A DNA stretch of 61,594 nt from Bacillota bacterium (GCA_023442775.1 JAEZXH010000005.1:1-61594), one strand, 5' to 3'; positions 1 through 8,077 are shown, counted from the first letter of the stretch. Program-made: numbers and translations. Notes: generated by a model not told the origin, from the sequence alone.

Positions 1-311
1 TCGAAGAATTCCGAGTGCAAGATTCCCGCTCCTGCACACATCCACTGGACTCCTTCACCGTGAACCATCTCCTCGTGACCGAGGCTGTCCCTGTGGGTGA
101 CGGCGCCCTTGTGAAGATAGGTGATGGTCTCAATGCCCCGGTGGGGGTGCATGGGAAATCCTGCCTTGTAGTCCTCGTAGTTTTTCGTGTCAAAGGCGTC
201 GAGCATGAGGAAGGGGTTGAGGGCCTCGGCGCTGTGATGGCCGAGGACGCGGACGAGGGAGACCCCCGCTCCGTCCTTCGTCGGCGTTCCCTTGGTGCGA
301 TGAAGAATCAT
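1..311 (-). CDS. Pirin family protein (partial, N-terminal part)
   Basis: The first 103 residues of a pirin-family cupin are visible; the gene runs off the left edge. The recognisable pirin core is HPHRGIETITYLHKGAVTHRD followed by a GAGILHSEFF segment, and the HPHRG motif supplies metal-binding histidines in the family. Pirins are metal-binding cupins; some have quercetinase activity and others act as redox-responsive regulators, so the exact role cannot be told. The ATG at 311 has a GAAAGGAG ribosome binding site. A perfect 8-bp inverted repeat at 327-344 lies immediately upstream and probably controls this gene. Confidence 0.85.
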   Translation of the reverse strand, partial: MILHRTKGTPTKDGAGVSLVRVLGHHSAEALNPFLMLDAFDTKNYEDYKAGFPMHPHRGIETITYLHKGAVTHRDSLGHEEMVHGEGVQWMCAGAGILHSEFF

Positions 312-326
312 AGGTGCTCCTTTCTA

Positions 327-344
327 TATATCGAGTTCGATATA
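327..344 (-). promoter_or_regulatory. Palindromic operator upstream of the pirin gene
   Basis: TATATCGA-gt-TCGATATA is a perfect inverted repeat with 8-bp arms and a 2-bp spacer, ending 16 bp before the pirin start codon. A -10-like TATTAT on the minus strand abuts it, so a bound protein would block transcription. The shape resembles operators of MarR-type electrophile or quinone sensors such as MhqR, whose regulons can include pirin-like or dioxygenase genes. Regulator identity is inference; no MarR gene is in view. Confidence 0.6.
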
Positions 345-403
345 ATAGAGATACCCAAGGCTCTGGAAGACGAAACAGCATCCAAGGGTCTTTGTCTTCC
401 ACG

Positions 404-429
404 AAAAAACCACCCCGTGGTGGGGTGGT
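404..429 (-). terminator. Rho-independent terminator of the M20 amidohydrolase gene
   Basis: An 8-bp stem (ACCACCCC 409-416 with GGGGTGGT 422-429) is followed on the minus strand by a run of six T. It lies just downstream of the stop codon of the 435-1544 gene and before the pirin promoter. Confidence 0.85.
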
Positions 430-434
430 CTGTC

Positions 435-1544
435 TTATCGCATCATGAGGACACGGTAGAGTTGCTCCGCTCGAAGCAGCTCGGCGACGTCGACGAACTC
501 GTTCTCTCGGTGGACGTGGGCGAGATCTCCTGGGCCGATGATGAGAATCTCCCGGTCCTTGCGGCGGAAGATGCTGCCGTCGGTGGTGCCGGGGAAGGTG
601 TCCGTGGAGAGGGGAAGGCCCACCTCTTCCATGGAGGACACCATGCGGTGGAAGAAGTCCCCCTCTCTTGTCTCCCAGCCCTCTCGCCGGTCGTGGATGA
701 GGAGATAGGTCTGTTCTTTGAGTTGGAGGTGTTGCAAGATAGTGTCCACCTTCTCCCAGATGTCTGCGGTCTCATGGCAGGGGTGGAGGCGGGCGTCAAT
801 CTTCAGGGTGCAATGATCGGGGACGACGCAGGGTTCGACACCGGCGTGAATGGCGACGGGTTGCCAAAAACTCGCCCCATAGGTGGGGTGGACCGAGAGG
901 GGGACCTTCCCCATCTCCTCCATGAAGTGCTGGGCGAGGAGGATGGCATTTCCCTGGGAGACGCCGCCGCTGCCGTGTCCCGTTTGTCCTTGGAAAGTCA
1001 GGCTTCCATAGGTGCGGCCGCGCCCTGCGGTGCAGAGGGCCATCTTCGTCGGCTCCATCACCACCACTTCCCGGGCATCTTCGAGGAGGGGATGGTCGTA
1101 GACCGCCTTGGAACCGAGCATGCTGTCCTCTTCGTCCACGGTGGCGACGAGGAAGAGGTCCCGGGTTGGCGTGATGCCCTGCTCCTTTAAGGAGATCAGG
1201 GCGCAGACTCCCGCGGCGAGTCCCCCTTTCATATCCGCAGAGCCGCGGCCGTAGAGGCGTCCCTCTTGAAGCACCCCCTCAAAGGGATTCGTGGTCCACC
1301 GAGAGGCCTCGGCGTCACTGACGGGAACCACGTCCATGTGCCCGGTAAAGATAATGCCATCACGAGAGGCGCCGGGAAGATGGGCGATGAGGACGTCCCC
1401 ATGTCCTTTTACGGGGACGCGGGTCGTCTCGATGCCGGCGTCGGTGAGAAGACCCTCGAGAAATTGGGAAATCTTCGCCTCGTTTCCCGGGGGATTCGTG
1501 CTTTCAAAGGCAATGAGTTGTTGGGTGAGGGCAATGACGTCCAT
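435..1544 (-). CDS. M20 family zinc amidohydrolase (ArgE/DapE/acetylornithine deacetylase-like)
   Basis: The 369-residue product is a dinuclear zinc hydrolase that removes an acyl group or cuts a small peptide or amide. Zinc-ligand motifs are clear: TGHMDVVP (His69, Asp71), GRGSADMKGG (Asp104), TVDEED (Glu138/139) and a late LAHVHRENE histidine, with a dimerisation domain in between. Length matches the ArgE/DapE/ACY1 group. The ATG has an AAGGAGGT site and a promoter at 1565-1573. It is monocistronic and not next to lysine or arginine genes, so the substrate is unknown. Confidence 0.85.
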   Translation of the reverse strand: MDVIALTQQLIAFESTNPPGNEAKISQFLEGLLTDAGIETTRVPVKGHGDVLIAHLPGASRDGIIFTGHMDVVPVSDAEASRWTTNPFEGVLQEGRLYGRGSADMKGGLAAGVCALISLKEQGITPTRDLFLVATVDEEDSMLGSKAVYDHPLLEDAREVVVMEPTKMALCTAGRGRTYGSLTFQGQTGHGSGGVSQGNAILLAQHFMEEMGKVPLSVHPTYGASFWQPVAIHAGVEPCVVPDHCTLKIDARLHPCHETADIWEKVDTILQHLQLKEQTYLLIHDRREGWETREGDFFHRMVSSMEEVGLPLSTDTFPGTTDGSIFRRKDREILIIGPGDLAHVHRENEFVDVAELLRAEQLYRVLMMR

Positions 1545-1564
1545 AAGTACCTCCTTTTTCCCTC

Positions 1565-1573
1565 ATTATAACA
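1565..1573 (-). promoter_or_regulatory. Extended -10 promoter of the M20 gene
   Basis: On the minus strand TGTTATAAT forms a perfect extended -10 about 20 bp before the AAGGAGG site of the M20 gene. No good -35 is visible, which is common for extended -10 promoters. Confidence 0.55.
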
Positions 1574-1595
1574 CAGGGAAAATCTAGGGAAACTC

Positions 1596-1904
1596 TTGAC
1601 CTTCGTTAGCTATGGGGATCTCGACTCGAGTCGCACCCTTCCGAGGATGGGCCTGTGGATGATGACCCTCCTCGTCTTTCTCGGGTGTCTCCTCTGCCTC
1701 TCTTATGGGCGCACCAGTGGGACCCTAGCCATGGTGGCCCTCGTCCTCTTAGGGGTGATGTTTATTCCGGTCTATGAGACCCGTTTTGGCCACGCCTTTG
1801 GACTGGGCTTTCACATCCAGGATTTCTTCTTCGCCTATGGCCCCATCGCCTTTGCGGGTCTTGGAGAAGCTCTCATTGCTCGCCCTACCGGGAAAGAAGA
1901 ATAA
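1596..1904 (+). CDS. Small membrane protein of unknown function
   Basis: An up to 102-residue protein with about three hydrophobic segments (from GLWMMTLLVFLGCLLCL onward) and a short charged tail ending GKEE. I do not recognise the family. The TTG at 1596 has an AGGGAA ribosome binding site at good spacing. The first ATG, at 1647, would give an 85-residue protein starting at the first membrane segment, but its GAGG lies too close to work. It is followed by its own terminator and is probably monocistronic. Confidence 0.5.
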   Translation: MTFVSYGDLDSSRTLPRMGLWMMTLLVFLGCLLCLSYGRTSGTLAMVALVLLGVMFIPVYETRFGHAFGLGFHIQDFFFAYGPIAFAGLGEALIARPTGKEE

Positions 1905-1906
1905 AC

Positions 1907-1930
1907 GGCCTCCACGTCGAGGTCTTTTTT
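1907..1930 (+). terminator. Terminator after the small membrane protein
   Basis: The 6-bp stem GGCCTC/GAGGTC (one G-T pair) with a 6-base loop is followed by six T, three bases after the stop codon. Confidence 0.7.
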
Positions 1931-2371
1931 CTTGGGGAGAAACCTAAGACGAGGAAAAGTTTCGCCTAGGAAGGGAGAAAAGGGGAGAAACACCCTTGAA
2001 AACCGTAGAGAATTGAGATAGGGTTATCATAAGAAAAAAACTCAACAAAGAAGGATTGGAGGAGTCGGGGCCATGGGGCTTCTCTGGAGAAGAAGTCGCA
2101 AAGAGTCCCTTTAGGTGAACCCGATAAGAGCCTCGGAAGGGGCTCTTTTATAATTAGGAAGAAAAGAGCGACATGAGACGGTGGGGAAGCTCCTTAGCCT
2201 CTGTGAAAACAGTGAGGAAAAGAGAGAAAGGGTAACAATGCAAAAAAATGTGATATCATAAAATAAAATCAAAGGAGGAGAGGTAAAAATCATGAGATAA
2301 AAGCTTCGGATGAACAGGTTACTCACATGGGAAGGACGAAATCGTCCAATGATGCGTGAAGGGAGAATGTG
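1931..2371. other. Gene-poor region with a possible terminated small RNA
   Basis: No convincing protein gene is seen. A weak promoter (TTGAAA, 17 bp, TAGGGT, about 1996-2024) could start a transcript that ends at the hairpin at 2126-2150. Further on, 2265-2300 holds AAAGGAGGAG in front of an ATG-AGA-TAA mini-ORF, and 2333-2346 a small GGACG/CGTCC hairpin. I could not match the segment to any riboswitch class I know. Confidence 0.4.
2126..2150 (+). terminator. Terminator hairpin in the intergenic region
   Basis: A 9-bp stem (2126-2134 with 2139-2147, two G-T pairs) has a GGAA tetraloop and is followed by a T-run. It sits more than 200 bp from any upstream stop codon, which suggests it ends a separate short transcript. 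Confidence 0.7.
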
Positions 2372-2530
2372 ATGAAGAGATTCGTTGCTCTATCAGTTTG
2401 TCTCGTCGGAGTCCAGAATGCACAGGTGACGGTTCCTCCCAGAGGGTACAGAACCAAAGCTCTCGGGAAATGGGAGAGCCCATCGCTAGAGGAAACCTTT
2501 CTGAGGGTTGGGAGGTGGAAGTCATGGTAA
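2372..2530 (+). CDS. Possible 52-residue leader peptide overlapping the next gene
   Basis: An ATG at 2372 with GGGAG six bases upstream opens a 52-codon frame with a hydrophobic start (MKRFVALSVCLVGVQNAQ) and a basic remainder. Its TAA overlaps the ATG of the membrane protein at 2524 (sequence ATGGTAA), the arrangement of translational coupling. Codon use is unlike the neighbouring genes and no family is recognised, so this may be a chance frame inside an untranslated leader. Confidence 0.3.
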   Translation: MKRFVALSVCLVGVQNAQVTVPPRGYRTKALGKWESPSLEETFLRVGRWKSW

Positions 2531-3477
2531 ACGCTCATGATAAGACCCTTGAAAGAAGAGGAGAAGGACTGGGAAAGGTCCTCGTCCTCTACGTCTTTTG
2601 CACCTTCCTCCTTCTTGCAGTCAGTACCATTACCCTTCCCTGGGCTCCCGGGGATATGTCGCTGACCTTGGGTCGGCCCACCTTGAGCCAAGCAGTGCTA
2701 CGGTTGTGGCGATGGATTGGCAATATCTACCAAACCCACCTCCTCTTCGCGTCCCTCGCCTGGTTTCTCCTCGGCTGGGGCATCCTCACCTTCCAGAAGA
2801 GGTGGGAGGGGGTCCTCTTGGGATTATCTCTTCTTCTCTGTGGCCTCGTCATCTGGCGCCCCTTGGGAGATGTCACCTTCCAGACCGCATGGGTCCCCGG
2901 AATCTTGGCGATTCTCTTGCGCGTCGAGTCGAAGAAAAAGCGGCTCCTTGTCCTCCTATGTTACGGGGTCCTGCTCCTTTTTGGGATGGGGATTCACCGT
3001 GGAATGAACTCCTACGGGGTGTGGATGTGGTCCCCTCAACTGGGTGTCCTCCTCGGCGCGGCCTTGGGGATGGTGTGGAAAGGACGGGTTCGCTTCTTAG
3101 GCCCCGTGATCTTTGTGGGCCTCCTTCTCCTTGGGGGATGGGGACTTCTCCATCTCTTGGGGACAGGGGATTCCTTCACCCCGGGGACCATTGACAAGGG
3201 AAGTGCCCTCCTTCCTCTTGCGCTCCAAGGGATTCTCCTCTTCTTTGGAACCTTGACCGCCTTTCGACCGCCCCGGGCTGAGTGGGCTCTTGGCATTTTG
3301 CTTCTCCTCGCTCTTTCGACGGCATTCTTGTGGACCGAAGGCCAGGCCCTCTTCTTCTGGCTCCTCCTTCATCTGGTCAAGCCCTTGACTCCTCTCTTCT
3401 TTGGGCTGAGCCTCGGCCTTCTCCCTAGATCTTTTCCAGGTCGCGCACCTCAGTGGGAAGAGGACCTGGAGGGATAG
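2524..3477 (+). CDS. Polytopic membrane protein of unknown function
   Basis: A 317-residue, very hydrophobic protein with roughly eight or nine membrane segments, rich in Leu, Gly and Trp, and a short acidic tail (QWEEDLEG). No family motif is recognised. The frame is open upstream to 2356, but the ATG at 2524 is preferred because GGAGGTGG lies directly in front and the upstream 56 residues are hydrophilic and of low coding quality. A strong terminator follows at once, so the unit ends here. Confidence 0.65.
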   Translation: MVNAHDKTLERRGEGLGKVLVLYVFCTFLLLAVSTITLPWAPGDMSLTLGRPTLSQAVLRLWRWIGNIYQTHLLFASLAWFLLGWGILTFQKRWEGVLLGLSLLLCGLVIWRPLGDVTFQTAWVPGILAILLRVESKKKRLLVLLCYGVLLLFGMGIHRGMNSYGVWMWSPQLGVLLGAALGMVWKGRVRFLGPVIFVGLLLLGGWGLLHLLGTGDSFTPGTIDKGSALLPLALQGILLFFGTLTAFRPPRAEWALGILLLLALSTAFLWTEGQALFFWLLLHLVKPLTPLFFGLSLGLLPRSFPGRAPQWEEDLEG

Positions 3478-3480
3478 AAA

Positions 3481-3504
3481 AAGAGACCGCGCGGTCTCTT
3501 TTTT
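3481..3504 (+). terminator. Strong terminator after the membrane protein
   Basis: A perfect 8-bp stem AAGAGACC/GGTCTCTT with a GCGC loop runs into six T, starting three bases after the stop codon. Confidence 0.9.
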
Positions 3505-3690
3505 CTTATTTTATGGGCCTTTAGTCCCAAATCTTGGTTGTGATGGATTTCACGACGTTTTCCCTGGTTATTTCCCGCCAAAGAGCGGTATAGTGAAAGT
3601 AAGAGCTCTTTTCAAGAGAGGAGTTCTTGCCCGAGGGCGGACAGAGCTTGAAAAACTTTCGGGGTTTTAAGAAAAAAGTTTCAAATCATC

Positions 3691-3719
3691 TTGACAGTGA
3701 GAGAAAATTATTATACTGT
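3691..3719 (+). promoter_or_regulatory. Sigma-A promoter of the regulator/ureide cluster
   Basis: TTGACA, 17 bp, TACTGT (or TATACT two bases earlier) is the best -35/-10 pair near the start of the cluster. It leaves about 10 bases before the AAGGAGGG site of the regulator gene. The 185 bp upstream contain no gene. Confidence 0.75.
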
Positions 3720-3738
3720 TAGGGTGAAGGAGGGCTCT

Positions 3739-4401
3739 ATGCTACGAAGAGAAGAGAAGCGAAACCTGCTAAAACAGTATATTCCCATGGTGGACTTCAT
3801 CTCTCAGGTGGCAGGACACAACACGGAAGTGGTTCTTCGGGATTACCACGAGGGCAAGAGTAGCATCGTCTACATTGTCAACGGAAAAATCTCGGGGAGA
3901 AAAGTCGGCGACACCATCACCGGCTACGCACTTTCGAAGATCATGAAGGACGACTACCAGGAAAGGGATTTCGTCGCCAACTACATCATGATCAACGAGT
4001 CCAATCAGAAAGTCCTCCGAGCCTCGACCTACTACCTCAAGCACGAGTCCGAAATGATCGGGCTTCTGTCGGTGAACTATGACCTGACAGAGCTGTTGAA
4101 GTATCGGGATTTCTACGACCGCGAGATTCTCTATGGCTTCGAAGAAAACATCAATCTCCAACGGGAGTATTTCGACGAGTCCATGGATATGATTCTCGAG
4201 GGGATGATCAAGAACGTCTTCGTCTACTGGGATCGGTCGATTCCCGTAAACAAGATTGACCTCGAAGGAAACCCCATTCGCCAGCTCTACAAACTGGGTA
4301 TCTTTAACTACAAGGGTGCCGTGGGGAGAGTGGCGGATCTTCTGGATATTTCAACGCAGACGATCTATCGCTACATCAAGGAGATCGAGAGAGAAAGTTA
4401 G
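3739..4401 (+). CDS. YheO/DauR-type PAS-HTH transcriptional regulator
   Basis: A 220-residue DNA-binding regulator. The N-terminal half is a YheO-like PAS sensor domain (YIPMVDFISQVAGHNTEVVL, then VNGKISGRKVGD), and the C-terminus is a DauR-type helix-turn-helix (GIFNYKGAVGRVADLLDIS, TQTIYRYIKEI). The ATG at 3739 is chosen because AAGGAGGG precedes it and the promoter occupies the open frame upstream. Such regulators often sit beside amino-acid and ureide catabolism genes. Being 59 bp upstream of ygeW on the same strand, it most likely controls that cluster; the ligand sensed is unknown. Confidence 0.85.
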   Translation: MLRREEKRNLLKQYIPMVDFISQVAGHNTEVVLRDYHEGKSSIVYIVNGKISGRKVGDTITGYALSKIMKDDYQERDFVANYIMINESNQKVLRASTYYLKHESEMIGLLSVNYDLTELLKYRDFYDREILYGFEENINLQREYFDESMDMILEGMIKNVFVYWDRSIPVNKIDLEGNPIRQLYKLGIFNYKGAVGRVADLLDISTQTIYRYIKEIERES

Positions 4402-4460
4402 TCGCTACGCACGGGCGCCTCGCGCTCGAAGGTCTATGATTAGAAATCAAGGGGGAACAC

Positions 4461-5654
4461 ATGGATTTCAAAAACCTGCTTGCACAACTCGATGAATTGG
4501 ATTTTAAGAATCTCTACGAAGACGACTTCTTCTTGACCTGGGACAAGACGGAAGACGAACTCAAGGCCGTCTTCACCGTCGCCGATGCCATCCGCGCACT
4601 CCGTGAAAACAACAAGAGCGCTCGCATCTTCGACTCCGGCCTCGGAATTTCCATCTTCCGCGACAACTCCACCCGTACCCGTTTCTCCTTTGCCTCGGCT
4701 TGTAACCTCCTCGGACTCGAAGTCCAAGACCTCGACGAGTCCAAGAGCCAAATCGCCCACGGGGAAACCCTCCTCGAAACGGCAAACATGGTCTCCTTCA
4801 TGGCTGACGTCATCGGGATCCGTGACGACATGTACATCGGCAAGGGCCACACCTACCAAAAGGAATTCTCCGACTCCGTGAAGCGCGGCTACAACGAGGG
4901 CATCCTCGAACAACGCCCCACGGTCATCTCCTTGCAATGTGACATCGACCACCCCACCCAAATGATGGCCGACTCCCTCCACTTTGCCCACTACTTCGGT
5001 GGCCTCGAAAACCTCAAGGGCAAGAAGGTCGCCCTCACCTGGGCATACTCTCCCTCCTACGGGAAGCCCCTCTCCGTGCCCCAAGGCGGAATTGGCCTCT
5101 GGACCCGTCTCGGTATGGACGTCGTCCTCGCTCACCCCGAAGGATACGAAGTCATGGACGAAGTCCTCGAAGTGGCAAAGAAGAACGCCGAAGAGAGCGG
5201 CGGTTCCTTCACCGTGACCAACGACATGGCAGAAGCCTTCAAGGATGCTGACATCGTCTATCCCAAGAGCTGGGCTCCCTTCGCCGCTATGGAAGAGCGT
5301 ACTGAACTCTACGGCAACGGCGACTTCGACGGCATCAAGGAACTCGAACAACGTCTCTTGAAGCAAAACGCTGAGCACAAGGATTGGACCGTGACCGAAG
5401 AGCTCATGGCCACCACCAAGGACGGCAAGGCCCTCTATGGTCACCCCCTCCCCGCAGACATCAGCGGTGTCTCCTGTGAAGAAGGGGAAGTGGAAGCTTC
5501 CGTCTTCGACCGCTACCGCAAGGACCTCTATGCAGAAGCAAGCTACAAGCCCTACATCATCGCGGCTATGATCTTCCTTCAAAAGGTCCAAGACCCCAAG
5601 GCGAAGCTCGAAGAGCTCTGGAACGCCGACGCGGTGCGCATCAACAACAAATAA
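4461..5654 (+). CDS. ygeW: Knotted carbamoyltransferase YgeW
   Basis: A 397-residue member of the aspartate/ornithine carbamoyltransferase superfamily, YgeW branch. The carbamoyl-phosphate loop is STRTRFS (70-76) and the conserved HPTQ is at 164-167. The true substrate of YgeW is not firmly settled; with dpaL and carbamate kinase as neighbours it probably works in the catabolic direction, moving a carbamoyl group from a ureido compound to phosphate. AGGGGGAA precedes the ATG. Codons are strongly biased (nearly all Gln CAA and Glu GAA), suggesting high expression. A 5668-5691 hairpin follows. Confidence 0.92.
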   Translation: MDFKNLLAQLDELDFKNLYEDDFFLTWDKTEDELKAVFTVADAIRALRENNKSARIFDSGLGISIFRDNSTRTRFSFASACNLLGLEVQDLDESKSQIAHGETLLETANMVSFMADVIGIRDDMYIGKGHTYQKEFSDSVKRGYNEGILEQRPTVISLQCDIDHPTQMMADSLHFAHYFGGLENLKGKKVALTWAYSPSYGKPLSVPQGGIGLWTRLGMDVVLAHPEGYEVMDEVLEVAKKNAEESGGSFTVTNDMAEAFKDADIVYPKSWAPFAAMEERTELYGNGDFDGIKELEQRLLKQNAEHKDWTVTEELMATTKDGKALYGHPLPADISGVSCEEGEVEASVFDRYRKDLYAEASYKPYIIAAMIFLQKVQDPKAKLEELWNADAVRINNK

Positions 5655-5667
5655 GAAGTCTAGGTTT

Positions 5668-5691
5668 GAGGTGGGGGTCTTCTCCCACCTC
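5668..5691 (+). promoter_or_regulatory. Intercistronic hairpin between ygeW and ygeY
   Basis: GAGGTGGG (5668-5675) pairs perfectly with CCCACCTC (5684-5691). No T-run follows, so it is more likely an RNA stability or processing element than a terminator. Confidence 0.6.
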
Positions 5692-5714
5692 GAAAGTCAC
5701 GAAAGGAGAATACA

Positions 5715-7049
5715 ATGAGCGAATTGAAACTCGACTGGGACGCGATTAAGCACGCTGCCGAAGGTTATAAAGATGACATGAGCAAGTTCCTCCGCGACCT
5801 CGTTCTCTTGAAAGGCGAGTCCTGCGAAGAAGGGGACAAGGCAAAGCGCATCAAGGAAGAGATGGAAAAGCTTGGCTTTGATAAGGCTTGGATCGACGGA
5901 CAAGGAAACGTCCTCGGGGAAATGGGAACCGGCGATATCCAAATCGCCTTCGACGGCCACATCGACACCGTCGGCATCGGCAACATCGATAACTGGAACT
6001 TCGATCCCTATGAAGGATACGAAAACGAAGATGAGATCGGTGGACGCGGAACCTCTGACCAGCTCGGTGGCCCCGTCAGCGCCGTCTATGGTGCAAAGAT
6101 CTTGAAGGACCTCGGCCTCTTGAACGACAAGTACCGTGTTCTCGTCACCGGCACCGTCCAAGAAGAAGACTGCGATGGAAACTGCTGGCTCTACATGATC
6201 GAACAAGAAAACGTTCGTCCCGAGTTCGTCGTATCCACCGAACCCACTGACGGGGGAATCTATCGCGGCCAACGTGGCCGTATGGAAATCCGCGTCGAAG
6301 TCGACGGCGTCTCCTGCCACGGGTCCGCTCCTGAGCGTGGAGAAAACGCCATCTACAAGATGGCCGACATCTTGAAGGAAATCGAACAACTCAACGAAAA
6401 CCCCGCAGATGACTCCGTGGAAATCAAGGGTCTCGTGAAGATGCTCGACGAAAAGTACAACCCCGAGTGGAAGGAAGCCAACTTCCTCGGCCGTGGTACT
6501 GTCACCACCTCCCAAATCTTCTACACCTCTCCCTCCCGTTGTGCCGTGGCAGACTCCTGCGCGATCTCCCTCGACCGCCGCATGACTGCTGGGGAAACCT
6601 GGGAATCCTGCATCAAGGAAATTGAAGATCTCCCCTCGGCCAAGAAGCACGGCGCTCGCGTCACCATGTACAAGTACTCCCGTCCCTCCTGGACTGGACT
6701 CTCCTATGAGCAAGACGCCTACTTCCCCACCTGGGTCATTCCCGAAGATCACAGAGTGACCAAGGCCATGGAAGCCGCTTACAAGGGACTCTACGGCGAC
6801 AAGCGCATCGCTCCTCCGGCTCCGAAGGAACAAAAGAAGCGCGCAGAACGCCCCCTCACCGACAAGTGGACCTTCTCCACCAACGGCGTGGCCATCATGG
6901 GCCGTCACGGCATCCCCGTCATCGGCTTCGGTCCCGGTGCTGAAGACCAAGCACACGCTCCCAACGAAATCACCTGGAAGCAAGACCTCGTCACCTGTGC
7001 CGCTGTCTACGCCGCTCTTCCCCTCGCCTACCTCGCAGAAGAAGAGTAA
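5715..7049 (+). CDS. ygeY: YgeY family M20 hydrolase
   Basis: A 444-residue dinuclear-zinc hydrolase of the M20 family, YgeY branch. Metal ligands are visible in FDGHIDTVG (His82, Asp84), RGTSDQLGG (Asp115), TVQEED (Glu150/151) and STEPTDGG (Glu176), with a late AEDQAHAPNE histidine. YgeY-type enzymes co-occur with ygeW, dpaL and ssnA and are thought to hydrolyse an amide or ureido intermediate. The GAAAGGAG site and 60-bp spacing from ygeW indicate cotranscription. Codon bias matches ygeW. Confidence 0.92.
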   Translation: MSELKLDWDAIKHAAEGYKDDMSKFLRDLVLLKGESCEEGDKAKRIKEEMEKLGFDKAWIDGQGNVLGEMGTGDIQIAFDGHIDTVGIGNIDNWNFDPYEGYENEDEIGGRGTSDQLGGPVSAVYGAKILKDLGLLNDKYRVLVTGTVQEEDCDGNCWLYMIEQENVRPEFVVSTEPTDGGIYRGQRGRMEIRVEVDGVSCHGSAPERGENAIYKMADILKEIEQLNENPADDSVEIKGLVKMLDEKYNPEWKEANFLGRGTVTTSQIFYTSPSRCAVADSCAISLDRRMTAGETWESCIKEIEDLPSAKKHGARVTMYKYSRPSWTGLSYEQDAYFPTWVIPEDHRVTKAMEAAYKGLYGDKRIAPPAPKEQKKRAERPLTDKWTFSTNGVAIMGRHGIPVIGFGPGAEDQAHAPNEITWKQDLVTCAAVYAALPLAYLAEEE

Positions 7050-7065
7050 GATACGAAGAAATGAG

Positions 7066-7087
7066 CGCCGGAGGGTTTCCTCCGGCG
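7066..7087 (+). promoter_or_regulatory. Intercistronic hairpin between ygeY and the carbamate kinase gene
   Basis: A perfect 9-bp stem (CGCCGGAGG/CCTCCGGCG) with a GTTT loop, without a following T-run. It resembles the hairpin after ygeW and probably shapes mRNA stability rather than ending transcription. Confidence 0.6.
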
Positions 7088-7115
7088 TCCGTTTCATGTT
7101 CTAGAAAGGATGCCC

Positions 7116-8045
7116 ATGAAGAAGAGAATTTTGATTTCCCTCGGCGGTAACGCCCTCGGGACTTATTTTGACGAACTTGTGGAAACGGTTGGCGTCATCG
7201 CCGCCCCCGTTGCCGACCTCATCGCCGATGGCAACGAAGTGGTCATCTGCCACGGAAACGGCCCCCAAGTTGGCTACATCAAGACCAACATCGACAACGG
7301 CGTGAAGACGGAAAACACGGAGACCCTCCCCCTCTCGGAATGCGTCGCCATGAGCCAATCCTTCATTGGCTACCACTTGCAAAACGCCATCCAAAATAAG
7401 CTCAACGAAAAGGGCCTCGACAAGAAGGTGGCCACCGTCGTCAGCCGCGTCATCGTCGACCCCAAGGACCCCAAGTTCCAAAACCCCACGAAACCCATCG
7501 GTGCCTTCTACAGTGAAGAGGAAGCCAAGGTCTTGGAAGCTGCTGGAAAGACCATGATCGAAGACTCCGGCCGTGGCTATCGCGAAGTCGTCGCAAGCCC
7601 CATCCCCTTGGAAATCCTCGAGCGCGAGAGCATCCTCGACCTCGTGGACGCAGGAAACGTGGTCATCGCCGGCGGCGGAGGAGGAATCCCCACGGTCCGC
7701 GAAGGTGAGTGGCTCAAGGCCATTGACGCCGTCATCGACAAGGACCGCACCTCGGTGATTCTCGCCGCAGACACGAAGTGCGACAGCCTCGTCATCTGCA
7801 CCGGCGTGGAAAAGGTCTCCATCAACTTCAACAAGCCCGACCAACAAGACCTCGACCGCATGACCCTCGCCGAATGCGAGAAGTACATCGGCGAAGGCCA
7901 ATTCCCCGAAGGAAGCATGCTTCCCAAGATTGAAGCTGCGATGGACTTCGTCAAGAGCGCTCCTGGTAGAAGCACCCTCATCACCTCCCTCGACAAGCTC
8001 GTGGAAGGGATGCGCGGCGAGACGGGAACCCTCATCGTCGAATAA
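7116..8045 (+). CDS. arcC: Carbamate kinase
   Basis: A 309-residue amino-acid-kinase-fold enzyme that transfers the phosphate of carbamoyl phosphate to ADP, giving ATP, CO2 and ammonia. Motifs include ILISLGGNAL at the N-terminus, VICHGNGPQVG, and VIAGGGGGIPTV. The ATG at 7116 is chosen over 7110 because AGAAAGGA is correctly spaced only from the second. In this operon it would be the energy-recovering partner of YgeW; no arginine deiminase or ornithine carbamoyltransferase is nearby. The E. coli counterpart in the equivalent cluster is yqeA. Confidence 0.93.
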   Translation: MKKRILISLGGNALGTYFDELVETVGVIAAPVADLIADGNEVVICHGNGPQVGYIKTNIDNGVKTENTETLPLSECVAMSQSFIGYHLQNAIQNKLNEKGLDKKVATVVSRVIVDPKDPKFQNPTKPIGAFYSEEEAKVLEAAGKTMIEDSGRGYREVVASPIPLEILERESILDLVDAGNVVIAGGGGGIPTVREGEWLKAIDAVIDKDRTSVILAADTKCDSLVICTGVEKVSINFNKPDQQDLDRMTLAECEKYIGEGQFPEGSMLPKIEAAMDFVKSAPGRSTLITSLDKLVEGMRGETGTLIVE

Positions 8046-8077
8046 GTCGAATAAGAAGAAAAGGGGAGGACACGCAC

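Noticed and set aside
15..1190. A 391-codon plus-strand frame opposite the pirin and M20 genes
   Set aside because: It is a mirror of two genes with clear family motifs on the minus strand, and its protein is low-complexity.
2041..2150. A T-box leader, because of AGGTGAACCCG before a terminator
   Set aside because: The T-box sequence and Stem I features do not match, and no aminoacyl or amino-acid gene follows.
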